64,000 nucleotides of DNA from Geodermatophilus obscurus DSM 43160 (GCF_000025345.1 NC_013757.1:3286001-3350000), one strand, 5' to 3'; shown: positions 1-11,120, counted from the stretch's first letter. Numbers and translations are program-made. Notes: generated by a model from the letters alone, not told the origin.

Positions 1-2294
<2,294 letters not shown>

Positions 2295-2295
2295 G

Positions 2296-3462
2296 TCAGG
2301 CCTTCTCCCCCGTGCTGTGCTCCACGACGGGAGGCGGGCTGACGGCGTCCCCGCCGTCGCGGGTGGTCTCCATGAGGTCCACGAAGCGCTGGAACAGCGG
2401 CGCGGCGTCGTGCGGCCCGGCAGCGGACTCCGGGTGGAACTGCACGCTGAACGCCGGGACGTCGAGGCAGCGCAGCCCCTCGACGACGTCGTCGTTGAGG
2501 CCGACGTGGCTGACCTCGACCTGCCCGTAGGGGGTGCCGGTCGGCCGGTCCAGCGGCGCGTCGACGGCGAAGCCGTGGTTGTGGCTGGTGACCCGCACCG
2601 TGCCGCTGACCCGGTCGAGCACCGGCTGGTTCAGGCCGCGGTGGCCGAAGCGCAGCTTGTAGGTGCCCAGGCCCAGCGCCCGGCCGAGGATCTGGTTGCC
2701 GAAGCAGATGCCGAACAGCGGCCGGCGGGCGTCGAGCACCCCGCGCACCGCCTCGACCGCGTAGTCGGCGGCCGCGGGGTCGCCGGGACCGTTGGAGAGG
2801 AAGACCCCGTCGGGGCCGTGCTCCAGCAGGTCCGCCGCGGTCGCGGTCGCGGGCAGCACGTGGGTCTCCACGCCGAGCTCGGCCAGGTGCCGCGGCGTGG
2901 CGGTCTTGATGCCCAGGTCGAGCGCGGCGATGGTGAACCGCCGCTCCCCCACCGCCGGGACGACGTAGGGGCCGTTGGCAGTGACCGCGGGCGCGAGGTC
3001 CGCGCCGCTCATGCTCTCCGAGTCGCGCACCCGGGTCAGCAGCTCCTCGACGGGGAGACCCTCGCTGCTGATGCCGGCGCGCATGGCGCCGCGCTCGCGC
3101 AGGTGGCGGGTCAGCGCGCGGGTGTCGATGCCGCTGATGCCGACGACGCCCTGCTCGGCCAGCTCGTCGTCCAGGCTGCCGGTGGCGCGCCAGTTCGCCG
3201 GGCGTCGGGCGGGGTCGCGGACGACGAAGCCGGCCACCCACATGCGGCGGCTCTCGTCGTCCTCCTGGTTCACGCCGGTGTTGCCGATGTGCGGTGCGGT
3301 CATCACCACGATCTGGCGGGCGTAGCTCGGGTCGGTCAGCGTCTCCTGGTAGCCGGTCATCCCGGTGGCGAACACCGCCTCACCCAGCGTCGTCCCGACC
3401 GCGCCGTAGGCCTCGCCGCGGAACGTGCGCCCGTCCTCGAGCACGAGGATCGCGCCGGTCAC
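2296..3462 (-). CDS. carA: Carbamoyl-phosphate synthase small (glutaminase) subunit
   Basis: Class I glutamine amidotransferase subunit that releases ammonia from glutamine for CarB. 388 residues, normal length. The C-terminal half has the nucleophile motif [11 protein letters not shown] and the His/Glu pair in [10 protein letters not shown]; the N-terminal half starts [22 protein letters not shown] 3462 is chosen because homologous sequence begins there, although the frame stays open further upstream. That GTG overlaps the stop of a 34-codon micro-ORF separating it from pyrC. Many actinobacteria carry a small membrane-protein gene between pyrC and carA; it is absent here. Confidence 0.97.
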   Translation of the reverse strand: MTGAILVLEDGRTFRGEAYGAVGTTLGEAVFATGMTGYQETLTDPSYARQIVVMTAPHIGNTGVNQEDDESRRMWVAGFVVRDPARRPANWRATGSLDDELAEQGVVGISGIDTRALTRHLRERGAMRAGISSEGLPVEELLTRVRDSESMSGADLAPAVTANGPYVVPAVGERRFTIAALDLGIKTATPRHLAELGVETHVLPATATAADLLEHGPDGVFLSNGPGDPAAADYAVEAVRGVLDARRPLFGICFGNQILGRALGLGTYKLRFGHRGLNQPVLDRVSGTVRVTSHNHGFAVDAPLDRPTGTPYGQVEVSHVGLNDDVVEGLRCLDVPAFSVQFHPESAAGPHDAAPLFQRFVDLMETTRDGGDAVSPPPVVEHSTGEKA

Positions 3463-3563
3463 CGGACCACCGCCGTCCGGGGCGGGATCTGCACACCGGT
3501 CGTCTCCGGGGCCCTGGAGACGGCGAGTGTGCAGATCTCGCCGCCGGGGAGCTGGTGCCTCAC
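3459..3563 (-). CDS. Intercistronic micro-ORF pyrC-carA (34 aa), coextensive with an inverted repeat
   Basis: GTG 3563 overlaps the pyrC stop (GTGA) and the TGA at 3461-3459 overlaps the carA GTG start (GTGA), with no stop in between. Ribosomes leaving pyrC could therefore restart, read 34 codons and restart again at carA. The encoded peptide begins [16 protein letters not shown]. It resembles no protein I know, and the sequence is dominated by an inverted repeat. More likely a coupling spacer than a functional peptide. Confidence 0.45.
   Translation of the reverse strand: MRHQLPGGEICTLAVSRAPETTGVQIPPRTAVVR
3481..3545. repeat. Large imperfect inverted repeat between pyrC and carA
   Basis: Left arm 3481-3507 (contains GATCTGCACAC and GTCTCC) pairs with right arm 3515-3543 (GGAGAC and GTGTGCAGATC), with a GC-rich loop of about 7 nt. 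It could fold in the pyr mRNA as an intercistronic hairpin. It may be a member of a dispersed palindromic family; only this copy is in the window. Confidence 0.7.
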
Positions 3564-4846
3564 TTCTGTGCCTTCCCGTCCAGAACGGTCGGGACGCCCC
3601 GCAGGAACGTCGCGACCACCCGACCGGGCAGCTCCCGGCCGGCATAGGGGCTGTTGCGGCTGCGGCTGGCCAGCGCGGCGGGGTCGACGACCGCGCGCGT
3701 GCCCGGGTCCAGCAGCAGCAGGTTGGCGGGCTCACCCGCTGCGAGCGGGCGGCCGTGGCCGTCGAGCCGGCCGATGGCGGCCGGGCGGGCCGACATGCGG
3801 TCGGCGACGCCGCGCCAGTCGAGCAGGCCCGTCTCCACCATCGTCGCGACGACGACCGACAGCGCCTGCTCCAGGCCGAGCATCCCCGGGCGGGCGCTGG
3901 CCCACTCGGTCTCCTTGTCCTCGACCGCGTGCGGCGCGTGGTCGGTGGCGACGGCGTCGATCACGCCCTCGGCGAGACCGGCGCGCAGCGCCTGCACGTC
4001 GGCGTCGGTGCGCAGCGGCGGGTTCACCTTGAAGACGGGGTCGTAGCCCTCGGCGCACTCGTCGGTGAGCAGCAGGTGGTGCGGGGTCACCTCGGCGGTC
4101 ACCTGCACGCCGCGGGACCTGGCCCAGCGGAGGATCTCCACCGAGCCCGCGGTCGATACGTGGCAGACGTGCAGCCGCGCGCCGACGTGGTCGGCGAGCA
4201 GCACGTCGCGGGCGATGATCGCCTCCTCGGCCGCGGCCGGCCAGCCGGTCAGGCCGAGGCGGGCCGAGCGGTCGCCCTCGTGCATCTGGGCGCCCACGGT
4301 CAGCCGCGGCTCCTCGGCGTGCTGGGCGACGACGCCGCCCAGCGCCTTGACGTACTCCAGCGCGCGGCGCATCAGCGCCGGGTCGGCGACGCAGTGCCCG
4401 TCGTCGGAGAAGACCCGCACCCGGGCGGCGGAGTCGGCCATCGCGCCCAGCTCGGCCAGCCGCTCACCCGCGAGCCCGACGGTCACCGCACCGACGGGGA
4501 CGACGTCCACCAGGCCGGCCTGCTGGCCGAGGCGCCACACCTGCTCGACCACGCCGGCGGTGTCGGCGACCGGGTCGGTGTTGGCCATGGCGTGCACCGC
4601 GGTGTAGCCGCCGAGCGCCGCCGCGCGGCTGCCGGTCTCGACGGTCTCGGCGTCCTCCCGGCCGGGCTCGCGCAGGTGGGTGTGCAGGTCGACCAGGCCG
4701 GGCAGCGCGACCAGCCCGGCGGCGTCGACCACCTCGGCGCCGGTCGCGGTGAGGTCCTCGCCGATCGCGGCGATCCGGCCGTCCTCGACGAGGATGTCGG
4801 CGGCGTCCTCGCCGTAGGGCTTCGCGCCCTTGATGAGCAGCGTCAC
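3560..4846 (-). CDS. pyrC: Dihydroorotase
   Basis: Cyclises N-carbamoyl-aspartate to dihydroorotate, the third step of pyrimidine synthesis. 428 residues, type I dihydroorotase size. The metal motif is [11 protein letters not shown] near residue 58, followed by substrate-contact NTDP. The later ATDHAPH motif near residue 298 supplies the catalytic aspartate. GTG 4846 overlaps the pyrB stop by four bases (GTGA), so it is translationally coupled to pyrB. The stop opens the micro-ORF leading to carA. Confidence 0.97.
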   Translation of the reverse strand: MTLLIKGAKPYGEDAADILVEDGRIAAIGEDLTATGAEVVDAAGLVALPGLVDLHTHLREPGREDAETVETGSRAAALGGYTAVHAMANTDPVADTAGVVEQVWRLGQQAGLVDVVPVGAVTVGLAGERLAELGAMADSAARVRVFSDDGHCVADPALMRRALEYVKALGGVVAQHAEEPRLTVGAQMHEGDRSARLGLTGWPAAAEEAIIARDVLLADHVGARLHVCHVSTAGSVEILRWARSRGVQVTAEVTPHHLLLTDECAEGYDPVFKVNPPLRTDADVQALRAGLAEGVIDAVATDHAPHAVEDKETEWASARPGMLGLEQALSVVVATMVETGLLDWRGVADRMSARPAAIGRLDGHGRPLAAGEPANLLLLDPGTRAVVDPAALASRSRNSPYAGRELPGRVVATFLRGVPTVLDGKAQK

Positions 4847-5763
4847 GAGGGAGCGCCTCCCAGCAGCAGGTAGAGCACGGCCATGCGCACGGAGACCCCG
4901 TTGCCGACCTGCTCGACGATCGTGGAGCGGGCGGAGTCGGCCACCTCGGCGGCGATCTCCATCCCGCGGTTCATCGGGCCCGGGTGCATGACGATCGCGT
5001 CGTCGCCCAGGGCCCCCATCCGGCGCGCGTCCAGGCCGTAGCGGCGGCTGTACTCGCGGGCGCTGGGGAAGTAGGAGGCGTTCATCCGTTCGGCCTGCAC
5101 CCGCAGCATCATTACCACGTCGGCCTTGGGCAGGACGGCGTCCAGGTCGTACGAGACCTCCGCCGGCCAGCTGCCGACACCGACCGGCAGCAGGGTCGGC
5201 GGCGCGACCAGGGTGACCTCGGCGCCGAGGGTGTGCAGCAGCCGCACGTTGGAGCGGGCCACCCGGCTGTGCAGCACGTCGCCGACCACCGCCACGCGCA
5301 CGCCCTCCAGCCGGCCCAGGCGGTGCCGGATCGTGTAGGAGTCCAGCAGCGCCTGGGTGGGGTGCTCGTGGGTGCCGTCGCCGGCGTTGACCACGCTGCC
5401 GCGCACCCAGGTGGCCAGCCGGTGCGGTGCGCCCGAGGCCGAATGCCGGACGACGATCGCGTCGGAGCCCATCGCCTCCAGCGTCAGCGCGGTGTCCTTG
5501 AGGCTCTCGCCCTTGGACACGCTGCTGCCCTTGGCGGAGAAGTTGAGGACGTCGGCCGACAGCCGCTTGGCCGCCAGCTCGAAGGAGATCCGGGTGCGGG
5601 TGGAGTCCTCGTAGAAGAGGTTGACCACCGTCCGGCCGCGCAGCGTCGGCAGCTTCTTGACCTCGCGGCCGGCCAGCGCCTGGTCGATCTGCGCGGCGGT
5701 GTCGAGCACCAGCGTCGCGTCGGCGCGGTCCAGGTCGGCCGCCTCCAGCAGGTGGCGCTTCAC
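4843..5763 (-). CDS. pyrB: Aspartate carbamoyltransferase catalytic chain
   Basis: Joins carbamoyl phosphate and aspartate to carbamoyl-aspartate, the committed pyrimidine step. 306 residues. [19 protein letters not shown] binds the carbamoyl phosphate; [15 protein letters not shown] near residue 128 and the [12 protein letters not shown] segment are typical of the catalytic chain. GTG 5763 overlaps the pyrR stop (GTGA). No regulatory-chain gene pyrI is present, as usual for actinobacteria, so control probably lies with PyrR at the RNA level. Confidence 0.97.
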   Translation of the reverse strand: MKRHLLEAADLDRADATLVLDTAAQIDQALAGREVKKLPTLRGRTVVNLFYEDSTRTRISFELAAKRLSADVLNFSAKGSSVSKGESLKDTALTLEAMGSDAIVVRHSASGAPHRLATWVRGSVVNAGDGTHEHPTQALLDSYTIRHRLGRLEGVRVAVVGDVLHSRVARSNVRLLHTLGAEVTLVAPPTLLPVGVGSWPAEVSYDLDAVLPKADVVMMLRVQAERMNASYFPSAREYSRRYGLDARRMGALGDDAIVMHPGPMNRGMEIAAEVADSARSTIVEQVGNGVSVRMAVLYLLLGGAPS

Positions 5764-6365
5764 CGGTCCTCTCCCTCCGTCACCAGCACCTCGTCGACGC
5801 CGTCGATCTCGGCCAGCCGGACCCGCACCGACTGGCCGCGGGCGGTCGGCAGGTTCTTGCCCACGTAGTCGGCGCGGATGGGCAGCTCGCGGTGGCCGCG
5901 GTCGACCAGCACCGCCAGCTGGACCGCGCGCGGGCGGCCGAGGTCGCGCAGCGCGTCGAGCGCCGCGCGCACCGACCGGCCCGAGTACAGGACGTCGTCG
6001 ACCAGGACGACCAGCCGGCCGTCGATGCCGCTCTCGGGCAGGACGGTCTCCTCCAGCGCGCGGACGCCGCGCATCCGCAGGTCGTCGCGGTACAGGGTGA
6101 TGTCGACGGTGCCGACGTCGACCGGGCTGCCGGAAAATGCCTCCACCCGGGCGGCCAGCCGGCGGGCCAGCGGGGCGCCACGGGTCGGGATGCCGACGAG
6201 GACCAGGTCGGCGAGGCCGCCGGCTGCGTCGTCGTCCGCCCCGCCACCCCCGGCGCACTTCTCGATGAGCTGGTGGGCCATCCGGTCGACCACGCGGGTC
6301 ACGTCGGCGGCGGAGAGCACTGCGGACGGTGCATCGCTCCGGGCAGGCTCGGGCTGGCGGGCCAT
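5760..6365 (-). CDS. pyrR: Bifunctional pyr operon RNA-binding regulator / uracil phosphoribosyltransferase PyrR
   Basis: Senses UMP/UTP against PRPP and binds pyr leader RNA; many members also have weak uracil phosphoribosyltransferase activity. 201 residues. The PRPP loop is [20 protein letters not shown]. An N-terminal ~20-residue extension precedes the usual start of the fold ([14 protein letters not shown]), and ATG 6365 has a good AAGGAGG at 6376-6370. First gene of the operon and divergent from bldD. It is probably autoregulated through the leader annotated at 6370-6404. Confidence 0.96.
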   Translation of the reverse strand: MARQPEPARSDAPSAVLSAADVTRVVDRMAHQLIEKCAGGGGADDDAAGGLADLVLVGIPTRGAPLARRLAARVEAFSGSPVDVGTVDITLYRDDLRMRGVRALEETVLPESGIDGRLVVLVDDVLYSGRSVRAALDALRDLGRPRAVQLAVLVDRGHRELPIRADYVGKNLPTARGQSVRVRLAEIDGVDEVLVTEGEDR

Positions 6366-6369
6366 CAGG

Positions 6370-6404
6370 CCTCCTTCCCCGCCTCACGGGACGGGTCGTT
6401 AAAG
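6370..6404 (-). promoter_or_regulatory. Probable PyrR-binding mRNA leader of the pyr operon
   Basis: Read on the minus strand, just upstream of pyrR, the leader contains CCCGTCCCGTGAGGCGGGG followed directly by AAGGAGG. A small hairpin with the GTGAGG loop overlaps the Shine-Dalgarno sequence. Its form resembles PyrR-binding loops described for pyr operons, and the overlap suggests translational repression as proposed for mycobacteria. The rest of the 6366-6583 gap holds the divergent pyrR and bldD promoters; I cannot assign exact -10/-35 boxes. Confidence 0.55.
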
Positions 6405-6583
6405 GAGTGGTCGGGACCGCGATCGACGGTACTGCACGCCCGGATGTGACCCGCGCCGCGCCGGGACGGGGCACGATCGGGGCCTTCTCACCCGGAGGAG
6501 CGTCCCGGTGTCGTCGGACCCGCTCGACCAGTACGCTCCGTGACGACAACCCGCCCTCGACGACGGACAGTGAGCAGGAAGCG

Positions 6584-7135
6584 ATGAGCACCGACTACTC
6601 ACGGGCCCTCGGTGCCCGGCTCCGCGCCATCCGCAACCAGCAGGGGCTCTCGCTCCAGGGAGTGGAGGACAAGTCCCACGGCCGCTGGAAGGCGGTGGTC
6701 GTCGGCTCCTACGAGCGCGGCGACCGCGCCGTGACGGTTCAGCGGCTCTCCGAGCTCGCGGTCTTCTACGGCGTACCCGTCTCCGAGCTGCTGCCCGACC
6801 CGCGGCCCAGCTCGGCGGTCACGTCGACGACGAAGATCGTGCTCAACCTCGAGTCCCTGGGCTCGCTGCCCGCGGACGAGGCCGGCCCGCTGGCCCGGTA
6901 CGCCTCGACCATCCAGGCGCAGCGCCACGACTACAACGGCAAGGTCCTCTCCATCCGGGCCGAGGACCTCAAGTCGCTGGCGATCATCTACGACATGAGC
7001 CCCGACGAGCTGACCAGCCGGCTCATCGAGTGGGGCGTCCTCTCCCCCGGCATGGAGAGCGTCGTCGGCTTCGGTGGCGACGAGGACGAGGACGAGGTCA
7101 ACCCGAACTGGGAGCGCCGCCGCGCCCCTCGCTGA
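6584..7135 (+). CDS. bldD: BldD, c-di-GMP-responsive developmental regulator
   Basis: Master transcription repressor of actinobacterial development that dimerises on cyclic di-GMP. 183 residues. The N-terminal XRE helix-turn-helix ([20 protein letters not shown], then [17 protein letters not shown]) is followed by a C-terminal domain with [16 protein letters not shown]. This reproduces the RxD-x8-RxxD c-di-GMP signature exactly, so ligand binding is predicted to be intact. ATG 6584 follows AGGAAG. In Streptomyces bldD also sits next to the pyr operon and nusB; here the island 7.3-17.1 kb follows it. Transcription ends at the hairpin 7253-7300. Confidence 0.95.
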   Translation: MSTDYSRALGARLRAIRNQQGLSLQGVEDKSHGRWKAVVVGSYERGDRAVTVQRLSELAVFYGVPVSELLPDPRPSSAVTSTTKIVLNLESLGSLPADEAGPLARYASTIQAQRHDYNGKVLSIRAEDLKSLAIIYDMSPDELTSRLIEWGVLSPGMESVVGFGGDEDEDEVNPNWERRRAPR

Positions 7136-7252
7136 GACCGGATCCGTCCTCCGCACCGCTCGTGGGGAGGGCCCTCCCGCACCCTTCGCGAGCCCGGGGC
7201 GGTGCCGTGGAGGAGGCCGACGCCAGGAGGAGTCCGAGCCTCGTCTCGGGCC

Positions 7253-7300
7253 GGAACGCCGAGGGCCCACTCCGATCCCGGAGTGGGCCCTCGGCGTTCC
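7253..7300 (+). terminator. Strong bldD terminator hairpin
   Basis: A perfect 21-bp stem (7253-7273 with 7280-7300) and a 6-nt loop GATCCC, 118 bp after the bldD stop. There is no U-tract, as is common in high-GC actinobacteria. It is symmetrical and may also stop transcription from the convergent LuxR gene. Confidence 0.85.
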
Positions 7301-7323
7301 GCGCCCTCGCTGCGCCATCGAGT

Positions 7324-7383
7324 GTGCAGTTGTGGTCGCTCGGGACGGCGGGTCGGCGCGTGCCGACGACAGCAACTGCTCAG
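7324..7383. repeat. Palindromic element, GAGCAGTTGC family, copy 1
   Basis: Arms 7324-7343 (GTGCAGTTGTGGTCGC) and 7363-7383 (CGACGACAGCAACTGCTCAG) are imperfect inverted copies. The same sequence family recurs at 32472-32543 and 33500-33558. All three lie at gene 3' ends, here between convergent bldD and the LuxR gene, so a bidirectional terminator role is plausible. Confidence 0.65.
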
Positions 7384-7435
7384 TCGGCGGTGCCGGCGGA
7401 GGGTGTTGACCGCGCCGCCTCCGGGTCCAGGACGG

Positions 7436-10075
7436 TCAGGAACGCGCCAGGGCGGCCGTCGGCAGCATCGCCCTCAGGTCCGCGCGGCTGCTGATCCCCA
7501 GTTTGGCGTAGGCGTGCGAGAGGTGGGTCTCCACCGTGCGCACCGACACCACGAGCCGGCCGGCGATCGCCTGGTTGCTCAGCCCTGCACTGGCCAGGCG
7601 GGCGACCTCCTGCTCCCGAGCGGTCAACGCCGGCAGGGGCAGGACCTCGAGCGCCGACCCCTGGGTCAGTCCGCACTCTCGGGCGAAGGTGGCCGCTCGC
7701 AGCCGGGCTGCAGCCGCCGCTCGGCGTTCCCCGCGCTGCTCGTAGGCCGAGGCGGCCCCGGTCGCCGCGTCCGCCGCCAACAGCAGCGCTCCGGTCTGCT
7801 CGAAGCGGGAGCTCACCTCCTCCAGCCCCTCGGCGGACTGGGCGACAGCGGCCGCCGCGTGCGCGGCGAGGTCGGCCATGAACGGTGCGTCCAGCCGTTC
7901 CGCCTGCTGGTACAGCCTGTCGACGATCCTCGGGCCCTGCCCCAGCCGCAGCCCGTCGTGCAGCAGGACCGCCTCGACTGCCTCCTGGCCCTGACGAGCG
8001 GCCAGCGCCGCCGCCTCGAGCACGAGGACACCGGCCTGGCCCCTCCGGCCCTCCGCCGCGGCGACCCAGGCCTCCGCCATCCGCCGCAGCGGATCGAACA
8101 CCGCGATCGCCCCGGCACAGGCCGGCTGCGAGCCGTCGATCAGCCGACGGGCGCCGCAGACGTCTCCGACGAGGGCTCGCGACGCCGCCAGGGAGGACCG
8201 GCACAGCGGGAGCAGGCCGATCGGATCCCGCTCCTCGAGAGCCGGCAGCGCCTCGGCCAGCCACCGGCTCGCCACGCGCGGCTGCCCGCTGGCCAGTGCC
8301 GCCCACCCCCGGTGGACGCAGGCGATCGCATCCCCGATCCACTCGGGCGCCGTTGCCAGGTTCTGCCGGTGCAGCTCGGCCGCCCGCTGCTCGAGTCGGC
8401 AGAACCGTCCGCTCAGACCCAGCGCCAGGATCTCCGCCTGAGCGAGCGTGACCCGCGTGTGGATCCGTTCTGCCGGATCGGGATGGGAGTCGAGCGCCAG
8501 CCAACCCGACTCCGCCGTGGTCAGCGCCTGCCCCGCCCGGCCGGTCACCGCCAGGCCGGCTGCAACCGCTGCCGCCGCGAGCGCGGAAGCGGCGCCCGTG
8601 GGCGCGGACAGCACGGTCATGCCCCGCCGCACCGCTCGGTGGGGATCCCCACCGAGGAAGGCCAGCATCGCCTCGGCTGCGGCGAGGAGGGCGCGGCCCT
8701 CACCGTCCTGCACGGTCGTCCGGGCCTCGCGGAGCACTGCCTCCGCCTGGTCGGCCTGCCCCAGCCCGCAGAACAGGGTCAGCGCCCGCGCCGCTGCCAA
8801 CCGTCCCCGGTCGTCGTCGGAGGTCGCCGCGGGTGCTGCGGCGGCTGCCAGCCGTTCGGCGAGCGCCGGCTGGCCCTGCCATCGGACGGCCTCGATCAGG
8901 GCCGCGTAGGCGGGGAACCCGCCACCCTCGTCGACAGCGGCCCGGGCCAGGCGCTCGGCCAGGGGGAGGTCCAGCTGCGCGACCGCCTGACGGGCCCCAG
9001 CGGTGAGCAGGGGGCTGCTGTCCGCGGTGACTCCGCTGTCGAGCAGCACGACGGCGCGGTGCAGGAGGTGGTCGTCGCGTCCGTCAGCGGCCTGGTCCCG
9101 GGCCAGCCGGCGACGGGTCCGTTGCCGTGCGGCCTCAGGGACGAGGCTCCGGATGACCTCGGTGTAGAGCGGGTGGGCGACCCGGACCTCCCCGGATCCA
9201 TCCGCGTCGTCCTCGATCGTGCCGCGCCGCTCCAGAGCCGTGACGGCGTCCGGGCTGCTGAACTCCACCAGCTGTTCGACGCTGCAGGTCCCGGCCGTAC
9301 CGAGGACCTGCATGGCCCGCCACTCGTCGGCGTCCAGGTCTCCTAGGTGAGCCAGGACGATCTCCGTGAGGCGTTGGGACGGGACCATCTCCCCGACCCA
9401 GGACCAGAGGTCCTCGTACCGCCTCAGTCGGCCGGAGCGCAGGCCGTCCTCCACGAGTTCGTGCAGGTACAGCGGGTTCCCCGCGCTCAGCCGCCAGAGA
9501 CGCTCGACGGTCCGGGTCTGCACCTGACCGTCCACGCACCGGCCGATCAGCAGTTCGGCGTCCTCGCGCTGGAGCGGCTGCAGCTCGACGCGGGTGGCCA
9601 GCCCGTCCTTCCACAGGGCCGCCGCCGGGTCCTGGACCGCGTTGCCGGTGCGGACCGTCAGGACCAGGCTCACCGCCCCGCCGGCGGCAAGCTGGTGCAG
9701 CAGGGTGACCGACAGGGGATCGAGGAGGTGGACGTCGTCGACGCCCAGGACTCGTGGCGTTAAGGCTCCGTCCCCGACGATGGCCCTGGTCGCCTGCTGC
9801 AGGAGTGCCAGGGTGTCCGCCCCGGTGTCGATGGCCGGGAGCAGGTGTGCGAGGGCGCCGAGAGGTACCCCGGCAGCAGCCCTCGTCCCCGCGGCCCAGC
9901 GGGTGGAACGCCCCTTCCTCTCCGCCAGGACCAGCGCCTCCCGGGCGAGCCGGGTGCGGCCGGCACCCGCTGGACCCACGATTACCACGTTTCCCGGAGG
10001 GTCGGCGCCCAGCGCGCTCATGATCTCCTGGCAGGCGGCATCCCGACCGAGCAGCAGCGCGCGCTCCCCCGCCAT
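7436..10075 (-). CDS. Large ATP-binding LuxR-family (LAL/MalT-like) transcription regulator
   Basis: 879 residues from ATG 10075. The N-terminal STAND-type ATPase has Walker A GPAGAGRTRL near residue 35 and Walker B RVLGVDDVHLLD near residue 110. A long alanine-rich helical middle of TPR type follows. The C-terminal LuxR helix-turn-helix starts with LTAREQEVARLASAGLSNQA and includes SVRTVETHLSHAYAKLG. Such regulators couple a ligand and ATP to promoter activation. It is divergent from the first glycine-rich peptide cassette and is the only regulator in the island, so control of the cassettes is a reasonable inference. The frame is open upstream to about 10339. ATG 10075 is preferred because the stop of a small upstream ORF overlaps it (TGATG). 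Confidence 0.88.
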   Translation of the reverse strand: MAGERALLLGRDAACQEIMSALGADPPGNVVIVGPAGAGRTRLAREALVLAERKGRSTRWAAGTRAAAGVPLGALAHLLPAIDTGADTLALLQQATRAIVGDGALTPRVLGVDDVHLLDPLSVTLLHQLAAGGAVSLVLTVRTGNAVQDPAAALWKDGLATRVELQPLQREDAELLIGRCVDGQVQTRTVERLWRLSAGNPLYLHELVEDGLRSGRLRRYEDLWSWVGEMVPSQRLTEIVLAHLGDLDADEWRAMQVLGTAGTCSVEQLVEFSSPDAVTALERRGTIEDDADGSGEVRVAHPLYTEVIRSLVPEAARQRTRRRLARDQAADGRDDHLLHRAVVLLDSGVTADSSPLLTAGARQAVAQLDLPLAERLARAAVDEGGGFPAYAALIEAVRWQGQPALAERLAAAAAPAATSDDDRGRLAAARALTLFCGLGQADQAEAVLREARTTVQDGEGRALLAAAEAMLAFLGGDPHRAVRRGMTVLSAPTGAASALAAAAVAAGLAVTGRAGQALTTAESGWLALDSHPDPAERIHTRVTLAQAEILALGLSGRFCRLEQRAAELHRQNLATAPEWIGDAIACVHRGWAALASGQPRVASRWLAEALPALEERDPIGLLPLCRSSLAASRALVGDVCGARRLIDGSQPACAGAIAVFDPLRRMAEAWVAAAEGRRGQAGVLVLEAAALAARQGQEAVEAVLLHDGLRLGQGPRIVDRLYQQAERLDAPFMADLAAHAAAAVAQSAEGLEEVSSRFEQTGALLLAADAATGAASAYEQRGERRAAAAARLRAATFARECGLTQGSALEVLPLPALTAREQEVARLASAGLSNQAIAGRLVVSVRTVETHLSHAYAKLGISSRADLRAMLPTAALARS

Positions 10076-10173
10076 CAGTCCGTCGGAGCAGGGATCGGGG
10101 CCTGACTCTCCTGTGGATCTCCGCTGCCCGGATCCGGCCGCTGCCGGGTGCAGACCTGAACGAGAACGATCAT
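10075..10173 (-). CDS. Upstream small ORF (32 aa) coupled to the LuxR regulator
   Basis: ATG 10173 has GGGGGGAG nine bases upstream, the best ribosome site in this region. The peptide starts MIVLVQVCTRQRPDPG and its TGA overlaps the regulator ATG (TGATG). The downstream gene has no good Shine-Dalgarno of its own, so it is probably translated by re-initiation. The frame could be a true leader peptide or only a coupling device. The alternative is that the regulator starts further upstream in its own frame (for example ATG 10255), making this frame meaningless. Confidence 0.45.
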   Translation of the reverse strand: MIVLVQVCTRQRPDPGSGDPQESQAPIPAPTD

Positions 10174-10228
10174 GAACGCTAGCTCCCCCCGGGCCAATGT
10201 GCGAAACGGCCCTGTAGCGCAGAGTAGT

Positions 10229-10251
10229 GACGGTTCCGTGACGGAGCCGTC
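10229..10251. promoter_or_regulatory. 23-bp inverted repeat, candidate operator
   Basis: GACGGTTCCGT-G-ACGGAGCCGTC: 11-bp arms with one mismatch around a single central base. It lies in the 600-bp divergent region between the LuxR gene and cassette A, 56-78 bp upstream of the small ORF start, where an autoregulatory operator or promoter would be expected. The remaining 10252-10530 shows no gene I can support. Confidence 0.4.
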
Positions 10252-10533
10252 TCATCACGATCCGTCTTTCGTTGTTCACGTGTCTGAGCGGCGTGGGCGG
10301 CCCGGTCATCACACCGAGTAACAAAGCACTTACCGTCACGATGCCGCGGGGACCCGTCGCGGCACGAGGTGCACGATGACACGTCGGCGTATCGCCGCCG
10401 CGGTCGCACCGACGTTGCTCCCGGGGCGACGCGACGAGCTGATCGCGGTCGGCCTCGGCGTCCCGGTCCCGCCAAGCCGTCCCTGGGTCGCGTCCCGACG
10501 ATCATCGGTGTCGTGGACGTGCCGTCGCCGGGC

Positions 10534-10561
10534 ACTACGTGGTCGGGCAGCGTCGGTACGT
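10534..10561 (+). promoter_or_regulatory. Paired TACGT boxes upstream of cassette A
   Basis: ACTACGTGGTC at 10534-10544 and GTACGT at 10556-10561. The two TACGT cores start 21 bp apart, two helical turns. The same arrangement precedes cassettes B (21 bp) and C (22 bp), so it is a candidate activator site, possibly for the LuxR-type regulator. Confidence 0.5.
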
Positions 10562-10615
10562 GAACCACGGCAGTGAGATCCGTGCGTACAGCCGTCATCT
10601 CGGTGGCTCTCAGCA

Positions 10616-10644
10616 TTGCCGGGACGTCGCCCTGTCGTCAGGAT
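10616..10644 (+). promoter_or_regulatory. Promoter of cassette A
   Basis: -35-like TTGCCG (10616-10621), a 17-bp spacer, then -10-like CAGGAT (10639-10644). Hexamers and the exact 17-bp spacing recur upstream of cassettes B and C, where most other upstream sequence of B has diverged. Predicted 5' UTR of about 125 nt. Confidence 0.5.
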
Positions 10645-10777
10645 CGAAATCGCCGACATCCACATGGTGATCGGCGGCCAGTCGGGCCGGAAATGGACAC
10701 AGCCCGCCCGCGGACTGCCTCTGCACGAGGTCTCCGGCTCTCCTGGCACCATTTCGTCGAGCATTCCAGGAGGAACC

Positions 10778-11014
10778 ATGTTCGAGGACCAGACCGTCGA
10801 CCTGCTGCCCGCACGGACCACCCTGCAGGCCGGAGCCGGCGGTGCCGGCGGTGCCGGCGGTCGCGGCGGAGACGCCGTCGCCGTCTCGGCCGCGGTCATC
10901 TTCGTCGGGGGCGACGTGGACGACAGCACGCTGTCGGCGACGTCCGCTGCGGCCACGGCGACCGGTGGCGCCGGTGGCGACGGTGGCGACGGTGGCGACG
11001 GTGGCGACGACTGA
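10778..11014 (+). CDS. Glycine-rich small peptide A (putative precursor)
   Basis: 78 residues, starting at ATG 10778 behind a perfect AGGAGGAACC. The N-terminal block MFEDQTVDLLPARTTLQAG is nearly invariant in the three copies. It is followed by a GGX block (AGGAGGAGGRGGDA), a hydrophobic segment (VAVSAAVIFVGGDVDDSTL) and a C-terminal GGDGGDGGDGGDD tail. There is no Sec signal, no cysteine, and the peptide is very acidic. A conserved leader plus a low-complexity body suggests a processed peptide or a small polyglycine-helix structural protein. Function unknown. Neighbours include an M50 protease and a glutaminyl cyclase. Confidence 0.85.
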   Translation: MFEDQTVDLLPARTTLQAGAGGAGGAGGRGGDAVAVSAAVIFVGGDVDDSTLSATSAAATATGGAGGDGGDGGDGGDD

Positions 11015-11085
11015 TCGCTGGACTGCGCCGGCGGCACCGCACCGATGACACCCTGTGGATGACGGCCCGCCGCTGAACTGACGAC

Positions 11086-11120
11086 GAGGAGGGGCGACCG
11101 GGCACCGGTCGCCCCTCCTC
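11086..11120 (+). terminator. Terminator hairpin of cassette A
   Basis: Perfect 15-bp stem (11086-11100 with 11106-11120), 5-nt loop GGCAC. Nearly identical hairpins end cassettes B and C. The stretch 11121-11230 after it holds nothing I recognise. Confidence 0.85.

Noticed and set aside
10778-11014. PE-PGRS-type mycobacterial protein
   Set aside because: The GGX blocks look similar, but there is no PE domain and the protein is only 78 residues with a different N-terminal block.
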